64,000 bases of DNA, taken from NCBI RefSeq assembly GCF_003626695.1, contig NZ_RBAH01000023.1, forward strand, positions 1-64,000, given 5' to 3'. A model generated the notes under the pieces. The model did no database searches. It was not told where the DNA came from and worked only from the letters and a program-made list of their open reading frames with translations. This document shows positions 42,163-48,505 of the stretch, in pieces. Both the position numbers and the translations under genes were made by a program. Numbering within the stretch: position 1 is the first letter of the stretch; every line of letters starts with the position of its first letter. The stretch comes from Paenibacillus ginsengarvi (GTDB lineage: Bacteria; Bacillota; Bacilli; Paenibacillales; NBRC-103111).

Positions 42163-42357
42163 ATGAGGAGTTATTCTTCAAGAGAGGTTATCCAAATACT
42201 GAAAGCGAACGGATGGTACTTGGTTCACACCGTCGGCGACCACTTTCAGTACAAGCACCCAACCATAAAAGGAAAGGTGACGATAACCCACCCGGTAAAA
42301 GATGTCGCAATACATATCCTAAAGGATACCGAGAAGAAGACGGGGCTGAAATTCTAA
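42163..42357 (+). CDS. hicA: HicA-family mRNA interferase toxin
   Basis: 64 residues, double-stranded-RNA-binding-like fold. It has REVIQILKANGWYLVHTVGDH, the family start with catalytic His expected near here (GDHFQYKHP), and KVTITHPVKDVAIHILKDTEKKTGL. HicA cleaves mRNA on ribosomes. ATG at 42163 follows GGAGGTGAGGGG; the longer upstream frame is not supported. It is directly followed by hicB. Confidence 0.9.
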   Translation: MRSYSSREVIQILKANGWYLVHTVGDHFQYKHPTIKGKVTITHPVKDVAIHILKDTEKKTGLKF

Positions 42358-42408
42358 GCCCCTTTCCCTTCCTCCCCTCACAAGAGTTTGAACGAAAGGA
42401 CTGATCGA

Positions 42409-42807
42409 ATGAAAAAGGAATATGCAAAGGAATACTCATTTGTGGCTGTGTTAGACTTCACAGGAAATCAGATCGCAGTATTCTTCCCTGACTTGGATGA
42501 GGCTCTGTCTCAGGCAGACTCAGTTGAAGAAGCTCTCCGCAGGGCAAATGAAGTGCTTAAGCTTACAATTGAAAGCCGCATTATGGATGAGGAGGATATT
42601 CCAGCAGCGACACCGCTGGATAAAGTGGAACTTCGGGAGGGGCAGCGTACAATCGTGGCGACTTGCACACTGAACGAGAAAATCAAGTACGACAAAAAGA
42701 CGCTTACGATCCCGCACGATCTAAACGTCGCAGCTGAAGCAGCCGGGTTAAATTTCTCACAAGTCCTGCAAAACGCTTTGCGGGATAAATTGGCCGAAGT
42801 TGAATAA
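42409..42807 (+). CDS. hicB: HicB-family antitoxin
   Basis: 132 residues. The degenerate RNase-H-like HicB domain (FVAVLDFTGNQIAVFFPDLDEA, then ADSVEEALRRANEVL) is followed by a C-terminal ribbon-helix-helix-like segment (TLTIPHDLNVAAEAAGLNFS), which would bind the direct repeats in the promoter. The ATG at 42409 follows AAAGGA. With hicA it makes a complete type II module. Confidence 0.9.
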   Translation: MKKEYAKEYSFVAVLDFTGNQIAVFFPDLDEALSQADSVEEALRRANEVLKLTIESRIMDEEDIPAATPLDKVELREGQRTIVATCTLNEKIKYDKKTLTIPHDLNVAAEAAGLNFSQVLQNALRDKLAEVE

Positions 42808-42812
42808 AACAA

Positions 42813-42850
42813 GGGAAGCCGTCTCCCCACCACAGAGACAACGGCTTCCC
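42813..42850 (+). terminator. Hairpin after hicB
   Basis: GGGAAGCCGT and ACGGCTTCCC, perfect ten-base stem, 5 bases past the hicB stop. No good U-run follows, so termination may be partial. Confidence 0.5.
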
Positions 42851-42927
42851 TAACCACCGACCCGATCGGGCGGCACCTGTATTATAGCAGGCTGTCCTCC
42901 AGATCGGCAATACAAGGAGGAAACTGC

Positions 42928-43524
42928 TTGAACTATAAAAATATTTTTCGTAAGCATATGGAGCCGATGTTGATGCGGCTTATTTATGTTGATCTTGTGG
43001 ACGGTATCTTGAAAGACGCAGAAATAACGAATAGGCGGAAGCTCCAAGATGCCTGTGGCCGTCAGTTTGAAGGTGGACCGCGAGCCTATTACTGCCCCGA
43101 GTGCAGACGCGAGCGTATGCTAAAAGCAAACAGAGAGAGTAAAGCGAGAACTCGCAAGGGTACAACACGCAAATTAGGCAGCATCGATGCTTGTGAACGA
43201 TGCGGCAAAGATTACAAAATTGCTAGTGCACTTCAACGGTTTTGCCCAGAATGCCGGCCCATCCACAGTGCTGAGCATGACCGCGAAACATGGATCCAGT
43301 TTTACCACAAAAACAAGGATCGCATAAACCCTGCACGAAATGATCGGCGACGAATCGAACCTACCCGCGAATGCGTCGTGTGCGATACCGTATTTGAGCA
43401 TAAAGGAACAACGTCGCTGACATGTTCCCATGATTGCAGCCGGGCTTACATCAACAAAAATTGGAATGAGGTTTATGGGCCAAGATACCGCGAAAAGAAG
43501 AACGCGAGGAAAAAAGAGGATTAA
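42928..43524 (+). CDS. Cysteine-rich zinc-ribbon protein, phage-like
   Basis: 198 residues with three cysteine clusters: C43 followed by CPEC (about 56-59), CERCGKDY with CPEC (about 89-110), and CVVC with CSHDC (about 150-167). It is very basic with Arg/Lys runs between, which suggests nucleic-acid binding. Similar multi-ribbon proteins occur on Bacillus phages, but I know no function. Start TTG at 42928 after GGAGGAAACTGC. Confidence 0.7.
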   Translation: MNYKNIFRKHMEPMLMRLIYVDLVDGILKDAEITNRRKLQDACGRQFEGGPRAYYCPECRRERMLKANRESKARTRKGTTRKLGSIDACERCGKDYKIASALQRFCPECRPIHSAEHDRETWIQFYHKNKDRINPARNDRRRIEPTRECVVCDTVFEHKGTTSLTCSHDCSRAYINKNWNEVYGPRYREKKNARKKED

Positions 43525-43532
43525 TCCATAAT

Positions 43533-43562
43533 CCCCCGTCAAGCCACTACGGCCAGATGGGG
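43533..43562 (+). repeat. Repeated hairpin family, copy 1 (also a terminator)
   Basis: CCCCCGTC, AAGCCACTACGGCCA, GATGGGG, then TTTCATCTT. The stem and, unusually, the loop recur at 44733-44761 and 45684-45711. Here it terminates the zinc-ribbon gene. Confidence 0.7.
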
Positions 43563-43660
43563 TTTCATCTTCCCAAACGGGAACAGTTTTTAGCACCGGG
43601 GCCGTTCCACTACAACCACTTTTTATTTTAGCTATTTTTAATCTTATCGTTGATTTAGAA

Positions 43661-43694
43661 CAAAATAAAACCGCCCAATTGAAAGAAAGGGCGG
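43661..43694 (-). terminator. Terminator of the 134-residue protein gene
   Basis: On the minus strand CCGCCC, TTTCTTTCAATT, GGGCGG, then TTTTATTTTG. Confidence 0.8.
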
Positions 43695-43724
43695 ATACTT
43701 TAAGTATCAGTTCAAACATCTAAA

Positions 43725-44129
43725 TTACATGCCAATAAACATATTTCTGCTGAAAGAAGCCCAGTTCTCTCCTCTAAACCCAGTCATGCCTTCTAAGTTA
43801 ACAAAACAAGGGAGTACAGTATACATTACACCAGACATTGCATTTACCCTAAATACCATGACGTATCTCATCATGGAATTGTCAGCAGGTGTTATCATTG
43901 CCATATCGGGGCGTATCGCGTTCTCTGCTGTTAGTGCATCCTTCATTCCTACGCTCGCGATACCAACAGGACCCATATTACTTCTAATCCAATAATTCGA
44001 AACATTTGTTGCTGACGCTAAATCAGTTCTCTTATCATATGTCAATAAAATTTGATTCGAAGCAACCTGTCTTGCCTCCAAAAGAATTGGATGAGGAATC
44101 ATCTGCCGCTCTGTATGAAAACTTAACAT
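43725..44129 (-). CDS. Hypothetical protein with Ig-like N-terminal segment
   Basis: 134 residues, no signal peptide. The stretch EARQVASNQILLTYDKRTDL followed by SATNVSNYWIRSN is like the bacterial Ig-like (SbsA-type) repeat start. The rest, Met-rich and beta-prone (MSGVMYTVLPCFVNLEGMTG), ends at FIGM. The strong GGAGG before the ATG and the terminator after the stop support a real, single gene. I do not recognise its family. Confidence 0.6.
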   Translation of the reverse strand: MLSFHTERQMIPHPILLEARQVASNQILLTYDKRTDLASATNVSNYWIRSNMGPVGIASVGMKDALTAENAIRPDMAMITPADNSMMRYVMVFRVNAMSGVMYTVLPCFVNLEGMTGFRGENWASFSRNMFIGM

Positions 44130-44214
44130 TTTTTACCTCCACATTTAGATGAATTAGTCAATTGACCAATCTCATTTTATGAAGGGTTACTTATTTCAGT
44201 TCCATCCCGCAAGC

Positions 44215-44365
44215 AGTGACAGGCATTTTATGTTGCTGTTCAGCCTTATGTGACAGGTTAGGATCGACATGTGTACGTGCAGCCGTTGATAAAAGCGAAG
44301 GTGAAGATCTGGAACTGGACAAAAAAAGGACTCTTGCGGAGTCCTGTATTTGGGAGTTTGTGGTA
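44215..44365 (+). pseudogene. Relic of a second ATP-dependent DNA ligase 3' end
   Basis: The frame from 44271 reads VYVQPLIKAKVKIWNWTKKG and continues LLRSPVF, matching the C-terminus of the intact ligase at 46678-47538 (VYVQPLIRAKVKIRNWTKKG). Just upstream, PYVTG-stop-DRH aligns with PYVIGEDRH, with TAG replacing a codon, and a further short stretch aligns after a deletion of about 13 bases. No 5' part remains. Confidence 0.8.
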
Positions 44366-44366
44366 G

Positions 44367-44400
44367 CCCCCTCTGGCCTCTAACGGCCGGAGGGGGTTTA
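44367..44400 (+). terminator. Terminator behind the ligase relic
   Basis: CCCCCTCTGGCC, loop TCTAAC, GGCCGGAGGGGG (one mismatch), then TTTA. Confidence 0.75.
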
Positions 44401-44466
44401 TGGGAAAGGGGGAATTGCAGGGTACACTTTAAACTATGCAACAGATGATACTAATGAGTGCGCTGA

Positions 44467-44592
44467 TTAATAAAGAAATCCTCTAGAAACGATGACCAGA
44501 AGGATGAAGAGAACGAGGATGACTGCAGTGCTGGTAAACAGACCACCACAGCTAAAACCACCAACGCCACCTACTCCGCCAATACCGCTCAT
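44467..44592 (-). CDS. YjcZ-family tiny sporulation membrane protein, copy 1
   Basis: 41 residues. It starts MSGIGGVGGVGGFSCGG, then a single membrane helix (TAVILVLFILLVIVS), and ends RGFLY. The Gly-rich head plus one membrane helix ending in a hydrophobic I/VSRGF segment is the YjcZ/YjcZ-like family made in sporulating Bacillus and Paenibacillus. ATG follows GGGTGGTGA. A close copy lies at 45415-45528. Confidence 0.88.
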   Translation of the reverse strand: MSGIGGVGGVGGFSCGGLFTSTAVILVLFILLVIVSRGFLY

Positions 44593-44732
44593 GTTTATTC
44601 ACCACCCATTCCTTTTTAACTACATCCACATTGTATGAGCGAGAATTTATTTGGTTTGGACTGGTGCACGATGCGTATGATTTAGGTGAAATGGAACTCC
44701 CCTTACCGCACGATCTAAAGAATGCAAAAAAT

Positions 44733-44761
44733 CCCCGTCAGCCATTCCAGCCAGACGGGGG
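44733..44761 (-). repeat. Repeated hairpin family, copy 2 (terminator on minus)
   Basis: CCCCGTC, AGCCATTCCAGCCA, GACGGGG; on the minus strand followed by ATTTTTTGC. It terminates the LSm-like gene at 44780. Confidence 0.75.
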
Positions 44762-44779
44762 ACATTTTTACTTAGCCTC

Positions 44780-45031
44780 TCAAAAGAAAAACGGTGTCCC
44801 AAAGAAGAATGGGGATTCTCCTATCGCAAGCAAGTCGAAGAGGGCGAGTGAGGTGATCGGGCTGAAAAATGGGGTGAACGCTTTTGTGCTTGCTTTTTTT
44901 GAACTGGAATGGAGATAAATTTTATCACGATCAATCTTATGCAAAATGCCTTCCCGGACTTGTCCTTGACGCGTTAAAACGTAAACTTTCTTGCCGACAA
45001 GTGTCTTAAGCTTGTTTGTATTGGGCCGCAT
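44780..45031 (-). CDS. Small LSm-like hypothetical protein
   Basis: 83 residues. The first 42, LKTLVGKKVYVLTRQGQVRE followed by GILHKIDRDKIYLH, form the pattern of an Sm/LSm-like five-stranded barrel. The last about 40 are hydrophobic and Phe-rich (ESPFFFGTPFFF), unusual and perhaps membrane-associated. ATG follows AAGGGAGGTG. It lies between the two YjcZ genes on the same strand, so it may be a sporulation gene too. Function unknown. Confidence 0.6.
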   Translation of the reverse strand: MRPNTNKLKTLVGKKVYVLTRQGQVREGILHKIDRDKIYLHSSSKKASTKAFTPFFSPITSLALFDLLAIGESPFFFGTPFFF

Positions 45032-45414
45032 GTTTATTCACCTCCCTTTTTTTCTTAATTTCTAGCTTATGACTAAAGCTAAATCCCGTTCGGGCAGAAT
45101 GGCTCATTCTCAACTAGGTTAGCGTTGAAATTTTAAATAGGATAACGGTACCTGAGTTTTAAACATAAAGAAGAGCAGGCTGCTTATAGCACCTCGTCAG
45201 CAACCTGCCCGGGGTATTATCTATTAATTTCTGATTTTGTAGACTGTGGTTTATGTAGAAACCCAGTCTTGCAGGTGACGGGGTAATGTCCGGTACAACT
45301 CTATTAATATGCAGCAGGCAACAAATTGGAGTGGGCTGATTAGGAAAAAGACCAGGGAATAATCCCTGATCCTTTCGTCGATCGCGAACGGTGACGTAAT
45401 TAGGGTCTTGTTAA
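45032..45414. other. Non-coding stretch between YjcZ copy 2 and the LSm-like gene
   Basis: No gene supported. It contains a minus-strand hairpin at 45177-45210 (GCAGGTTGCT/AGCAGCCTGC with one G-U) and the terminator at 45345-45370. Confidence 0.55.
45345..45370 (-). terminator. Terminator after YjcZ copy 2
   Basis: On the minus strand ATCAGGGA, TTAT, TCCCTGGT, then CTTTTTCC. Confidence 0.7.
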
Positions 45415-45528
45415 TTAAAAAAATCCTCTCGAAATGATTACCAGAAGAATGAAGAGAACGAGGATGATTGCTGTAGTAGTCCCAAAACCACCGCAGCTAA
45501 AACCACCAATTCCGCCAACACCACTCAT
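45415..45528 (-). CDS. YjcZ-family tiny sporulation membrane protein, copy 2
   Basis: 37 residues, MSGVGGIGGFSCGGFG, then the helix TAIILVLFILLVIIS and RGFF. It is shorter than copy 1 in the Gly-rich head, and the flanking DNA, including 130 bases upstream of the ATG, is also duplicated. ATG follows GGGTGGTGA. Confidence 0.88.
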   Translation of the reverse strand: MSGVGGIGGFSCGGFGTTTAIILVLFILLVIISRGFF

Positions 45529-45683
45529 GTTTTTCACCACCCATTTTCCTTTTTAACTACATCCACATCGTATGAGCGAGAATTTATTCGGTTTGGACTG
45601 GTACACACGCTGCGTATGATTTTAGGTATTTGTTGAGGTTATAATGATACTCCCCCTTAAGCACGATCTAAAAGAATGCAAAT

Positions 45684-45711
45684 CCCCGTCAGCCACTACG
45701 GCCAAACGGGG
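45684..45711 (-). repeat. Repeated hairpin family, copy 3
   Basis: CCCCGTC, AGCCACTACGGCCA, AACGGGG. On the minus strand followed by ATTTGC, a weak tail. Loop is identical to copy 1. Confidence 0.7.
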
Positions 45712-45867
45712 ATCATTGTAATCCTGAAAGGATATGGATCGCATTATCATTATATGCAGTAAGTTCAATTAGGTGTTTGTCTCTATAAAAGAATAAATCC
45801 AGAATAATACCCAAAAGTGTGGAAATAATTATGTTGTTTATGACGAAACATTAGGGGGGCAGCTACT

Positions 45868-45984
45868 TTGAAGAATAAACTAAAAATTCAGCCGAGACAA
45901 CCTCAGAAATGTAGAGGATGCGTATGGGGGAGCTGGGATGGGATGATTCAGTATTGTCCAAAGTTATCTTGTGTGAGGCGATAA
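45868..45984 (+). CDS. 38-residue Cys-rich small protein, phage-like
   Basis: TTG at 45868 after GGGGGGCAGC. It has QKCRGCVWGSWDGMIQYCPK and ends LSCVRR: four cysteines in a CxxC plus C and C arrangement around a Trp-rich core. Short proteins of the CxGCxWGxW type are frequent on Bacillus phages. It probably binds one zinc. Function unknown. Confidence 0.6.
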   Translation: MKNKLKIQPRQPQKCRGCVWGSWDGMIQYCPKLSCVRR

Positions 45985-46050
45985 TAAGGCGAGCATTCAT
46001 CATTTTGACTAGGGATAAAAGTTGCAAATCAAAGATAACAATGGGTGTAA

Positions 46051-46079
46051 TTTACTAATTTTATAAAATGAGTTATTAT
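46051..46079 (+). promoter_or_regulatory. Promoter of the riboswitch transcript
   Basis: TTTACT (46051-46056), 17 bases, TATTAT (46074-46079). Transcription would start within about ten bases of the aptamer. Confidence 0.6.
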
Positions 46080-46089
46080 ACCTATGACG

Positions 46090-46166
46090 ATAATAGCAAA
46101 CCTATCGAAAGATTGGGACGCAAAGCCACGAGCCTAAGGGAGACTATGGTAGTCGGGTTGCCGAAT
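46090..46166 (+). ncRNA. c-di-GMP-I (GEMM-I) riboswitch aptamer
   Basis: GCAAACCTATCGAAAGATTG holds stem P2 with a GAAA tetraloop. GGGACGCAAAGCCACGAG follows, then the tetraloop receptor CCTAAGG, a small hairpin GACTATGGTAGTC, and closing CGGGTTGCC. All conserved GEMM-I blocks are present in order. Class I binds cyclic di-GMP. Confidence 0.93.
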
Positions 46167-46177
46167 GGAATTTTATT

Positions 46178-46204
46178 TCTCCTTTCGGGCCATAAGAAAG
46201 GGGA
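46178..46204 (+). promoter_or_regulatory. Ribosome-site-sequestering hairpin (expression platform)
   Basis: TCTCCTTTC (46178-46186) pairs with GAAAGGGGA (46196-46204), nine pairs with one G-U. The second strand is the ribosome site of the receiver gene, so c-di-GMP binding is likely to act on translation. Which state frees it cannot be told by eye. Confidence 0.6.
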
Positions 46205-46215
46205 CTTTCTATTTT

Positions 46216-46608
46216 ATGGCTAAAATTCTGCTTGTTGATCATACTTCTGGCATGAGAAAATATGTTCGAGAAATCTTGGAAGGATCTGTTTCGAACCACA
46301 TTTATATTGAAGCTAGTAACGGGTTAGAGGCTATAAACCAGTATTTGAATCATTCTCCCGATCTCGTTATTATGGAAATAATTTTACCTTATTTAGATGG
46401 AATAGAAGCTCTAAAGAAGATATTAGATTTCCACTCCGAAGCTAAGGTCATAATTATTTCTGCATTTTTTACCTCAATTATCGAAAAGGAAGTATTAGAG
46501 CTAGGAGCTAGATTCTATCTCAGAAAACCGTTTCAGAACGCAAACATCATCAAATGCGTGCAAATGTTAATTTATGATACACAGTTGAAAGATTTGTCTC
46601 ACGGGTGA
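46216..46608 (+). CDS. Stand-alone receiver-domain protein with Glu at the phosphorylation site
   Basis: 130-residue CheY-like single domain with no output domain. Asp8 is kept but the second acidic residue is His9. At the phospho-acceptor position Glu54 replaces Asp (VIMEIILPYLDG). Ser82 in IIISAF and Lys104 in LRKPF are kept. Glu there can mimic the phosphorylated state, so the protein may be locked on or not phosphorylated at all. It is under a c-di-GMP-I riboswitch, which ties it to motility, biofilm or sporulation decisions. Start ATG at 46216 after AAAGGGG. Confidence 0.88.
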   Translation: MAKILLVDHTSGMRKYVREILEGSVSNHIYIEASNGLEAINQYLNHSPDLVIMEIILPYLDGIEALKKILDFHSEAKVIIISAFFTSIIEKEVLELGARFYLRKPFQNANIIKCVQMLIYDTQLKDLSHG

Positions 46609-46677
46609 ATAGTACGACCAATACTTTCCGGTCAAAATCCACGGGACACACTGCTACAATAAGCATAGGTGATCTAA

Positions 46678-47538
46678 ATGTTTGTTGCTCCTATGCTATT
46701 AGAAACGACACAATCCGCGTTTAACAGCCCGGACCATATATTTGAGCCGAAGATCGACGGTCATCGGCTTATTTTGTCACGCCTAGATGGAGGCCCTACG
46801 CGGCTATACACGCGCCACAATAACGAATGCACCCGGCAGTACCCGGAGCTTTATGACATCGCGCAGGAGGATATTGTTCTGGACGGCGAGGTCGCTTGCG
46901 TGGATCGGGATACCGGCCTAATCGACTTTGAAACAGTAATGGAGCGATTCGTGGCGAGGAAGGCTGATAAGGTACTGCGGCTGTCGGCGGTCCAACCGGC
47001 GAATTATATGGTGTTCGATATCCTGCAATACAAGGGCGAAGACTTGCGTGGATGGCCACTCATGCGGCGCAAGGAGCTGCTGGCTGGGCTTGACTTTGGC
47101 AATCCCCGGATTAGCATTGTCCCCTACATAGAGCGTGAGGGAGAGCGGTTATTTCAGGAGATCGTTTCTCGCCAGATGGAGGGTGTCGTCGCAAAACGGA
47201 AAGAGTCTGTCTATGCGACCGGACAGAGAAGTGCGAGCTGGCAGAAAATCATAAACTGGACGTATGTCGATGTTGTATTGACCGGCTGGCGGAAGGATGA
47301 GTTTGGCTGGATCGTTGGTATACAGGAGGGCGAGGGGATCAGGCCCGTCGGGGTTATCGAACTGGGCGTAACGGGACAGCAGCGGAAGGCGTTTTATGGC
47401 GCTATCCGGCCATACGTGATCGGAGAAGATCGGCATAACGTGTACGTGCAGCCGCTTATTCGAGCGAAGGTAAAGATCCGGAACTGGACGAAAAAAGGAC
47501 TCTTAAGGAGCCCTGTGTTTGTGGAGTTCATTTTATAA
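46678..47538 (+). CDS. ATP-dependent DNA ligase, SPbeta LigB/YoqV-like
   Basis: 286-residue minimal ligase: adenylation domain with EPKIDGHRL (Lys25 is the AMP-linked residue), VLDGEVAC, EGVVAKRKE (motif IV) and SWQKI (motif V), then a short OB domain ending LRSPVFVEF. It lacks nuclease or primase domains of LigD. SPbeta encodes a ligase of similar size. Start ATG with AGGTGATC. The 3' end of a second copy survives at 44215-44365. Confidence 0.9.
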   Translation: MFVAPMLLETTQSAFNSPDHIFEPKIDGHRLILSRLDGGPTRLYTRHNNECTRQYPELYDIAQEDIVLDGEVACVDRDTGLIDFETVMERFVARKADKVLRLSAVQPANYMVFDILQYKGEDLRGWPLMRRKELLAGLDFGNPRISIVPYIEREGERLFQEIVSRQMEGVVAKRKESVYATGQRSASWQKIINWTYVDVVLTGWRKDEFGWIVGIQEGEGIRPVGVIELGVTGQQRKAFYGAIRPYVIGEDRHNVYVQPLIRAKVKIRNWTKKGLLRSPVFVEFIL

Positions 47539-47542
47539 CGAA

Positions 47543-47570
47543 CCAGGTATTAGATCACCTGGGTGCTTTT
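47543..47570 (+). terminator. Terminator after the DNA ligase gene
   Basis: CCAGGT, ATTAGATC, ACCTGG, then GTGCTTTTGC. It overlaps the 3' end of the convergent nuclease gene. Confidence 0.6.
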
Positions 47571-48281
47571 GCATTTTGGGAAGTTTTCACAACCTAAAAA
47601 ATAACCCATACTGCTTTTACGGCGAACCATAGGCGCCCCACATTTAGGACATCTCTTTTCCTCTTTTTGCGGCAATTGCTCGGGAACAGTAGATTGTGCA
47701 GCTTGCGTATTATTTTGGGGATTCTGTTTCAGGATCAAGTCAATTAGCTGTTCACGTCCAATTAGTTTGACATTGAGTGAATTCGCCAGTTCTCTTGCAG
47801 CGTCAGTGTATTTTGAGTTTGTAACAACCCACGCTTCCCCCGCTTTATAATACCCCATCGAGGAATGTGTCTCTTGAACTGCTTTTATACCCACGTTCTT
47901 ACTGTAACGCTTAGCCTGCACAACTATCTTTTTACCATCTTTTGAAATAACCAAATCGGCTCCGAAGTCCCCAGCGGCTTGAGTCACTTTTACATCGTAG
48001 CCATGTGATTTGAAAAGGTGGCCTAGGTAATGTTCAAATTCGCGGCCTTCCATCTTATCGATATCCGCGATTCCCGATTTTTTCAGGCGTTCTGTGTAAG
48101 CGACATTTCTCATGATGATTACAGAGATTACGATGCCAAGGAGTGCGCCGCAAGCGACAAATGATATCTTTATAGAGTCAGTTACCTTATAAGTAAGCAA
48201 ACCCACTCCGAGCATCCCAAATCCCAATAGTCCCTCTAATAAGCTCGCCTCTTTTTTACGTCTTCTACGTCTTGCCATCAT
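47550..48281 (-). CDS. Membrane-anchored Mrr-type restriction endonuclease-like protein with zinc finger
   Basis: 243 residues. A basic start (RRRRRKKEA) and two membrane helices (about 16-33 and 40-57) come first. A PD-(D/E)xK nuclease domain of the Mrr_cat type follows, with EFEHYLGHLFKSHGYDV, the catalytic Asp in GDFGADLVIS and QAK in VVQAKRYSK. A Gln/Asn linker leads to a topoisomerase-type zinc finger, CPKCGAPMVRRKSSMGYFLG then CENFPKC. Related YraN/Mrr membrane proteins are in many Firmicutes; whether they restrict foreign DNA is unclear. ATG at 48281 follows GGGAG. Confidence 0.85.
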   Translation of the reverse strand: MMARRRRRKKEASLLEGLLGFGMLGVGLLTYKVTDSIKISFVACGALLGIVISVIIMRNVAYTERLKKSGIADIDKMEGREFEHYLGHLFKSHGYDVKVTQAAGDFGADLVISKDGKKIVVQAKRYSKNVGIKAVQETHSSMGYYKAGEAWVVTNSKYTDAARELANSLNVKLIGREQLIDLILKQNPQNNTQAAQSTVPEQLPQKEEKRCPKCGAPMVRRKSSMGYFLGCENFPKCKSTQVI

Positions 48282-48457
48282 CCTACACTCCCGTTCCATA
48301 TTTTCCTGTCATTAGTATAATCGGCATGGTAGCTGGGAATGTTTAGGTTTTATAAATCTTTTTATAAATTAATCTGAGTCCTTTTATCTATTTACCCCCT
48401 TTATTTTCCACTGATACTTAGGCATTGACAAAAAAATATCCAACTTCGCGACTAAAT

Positions 48458-48466
48458 TGTTATAAT
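48458..48466 (+). promoter_or_regulatory. Extended -10 promoter of the three-gene AT-rich operon
   Basis: TGTTATAAT, i.e. TG-n-TATAAT, 40 bases before the first ATG. TTGACA lies at 48425-48430 but at a spacing of 30 and cannot be its -35 box. Confidence 0.45.
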
Positions 48467-48505
48467 GTGTATACAATATTATGGAAAAATTGGGGGGCGA
48501 TCTAA

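Noticed and set aside
43174..43719. Minus-strand frame opposite the zinc-ribbon gene
   Set aside because: No ribosome site; overlaps a gene with ordered cysteine clusters and two terminators.
44631..44918. Plus-strand frame of 95 codons between the YjcZ copies
   Set aside because: Runs through a terminator hairpin and a duplicated non-coding stretch, and opposes the LSm-like gene.
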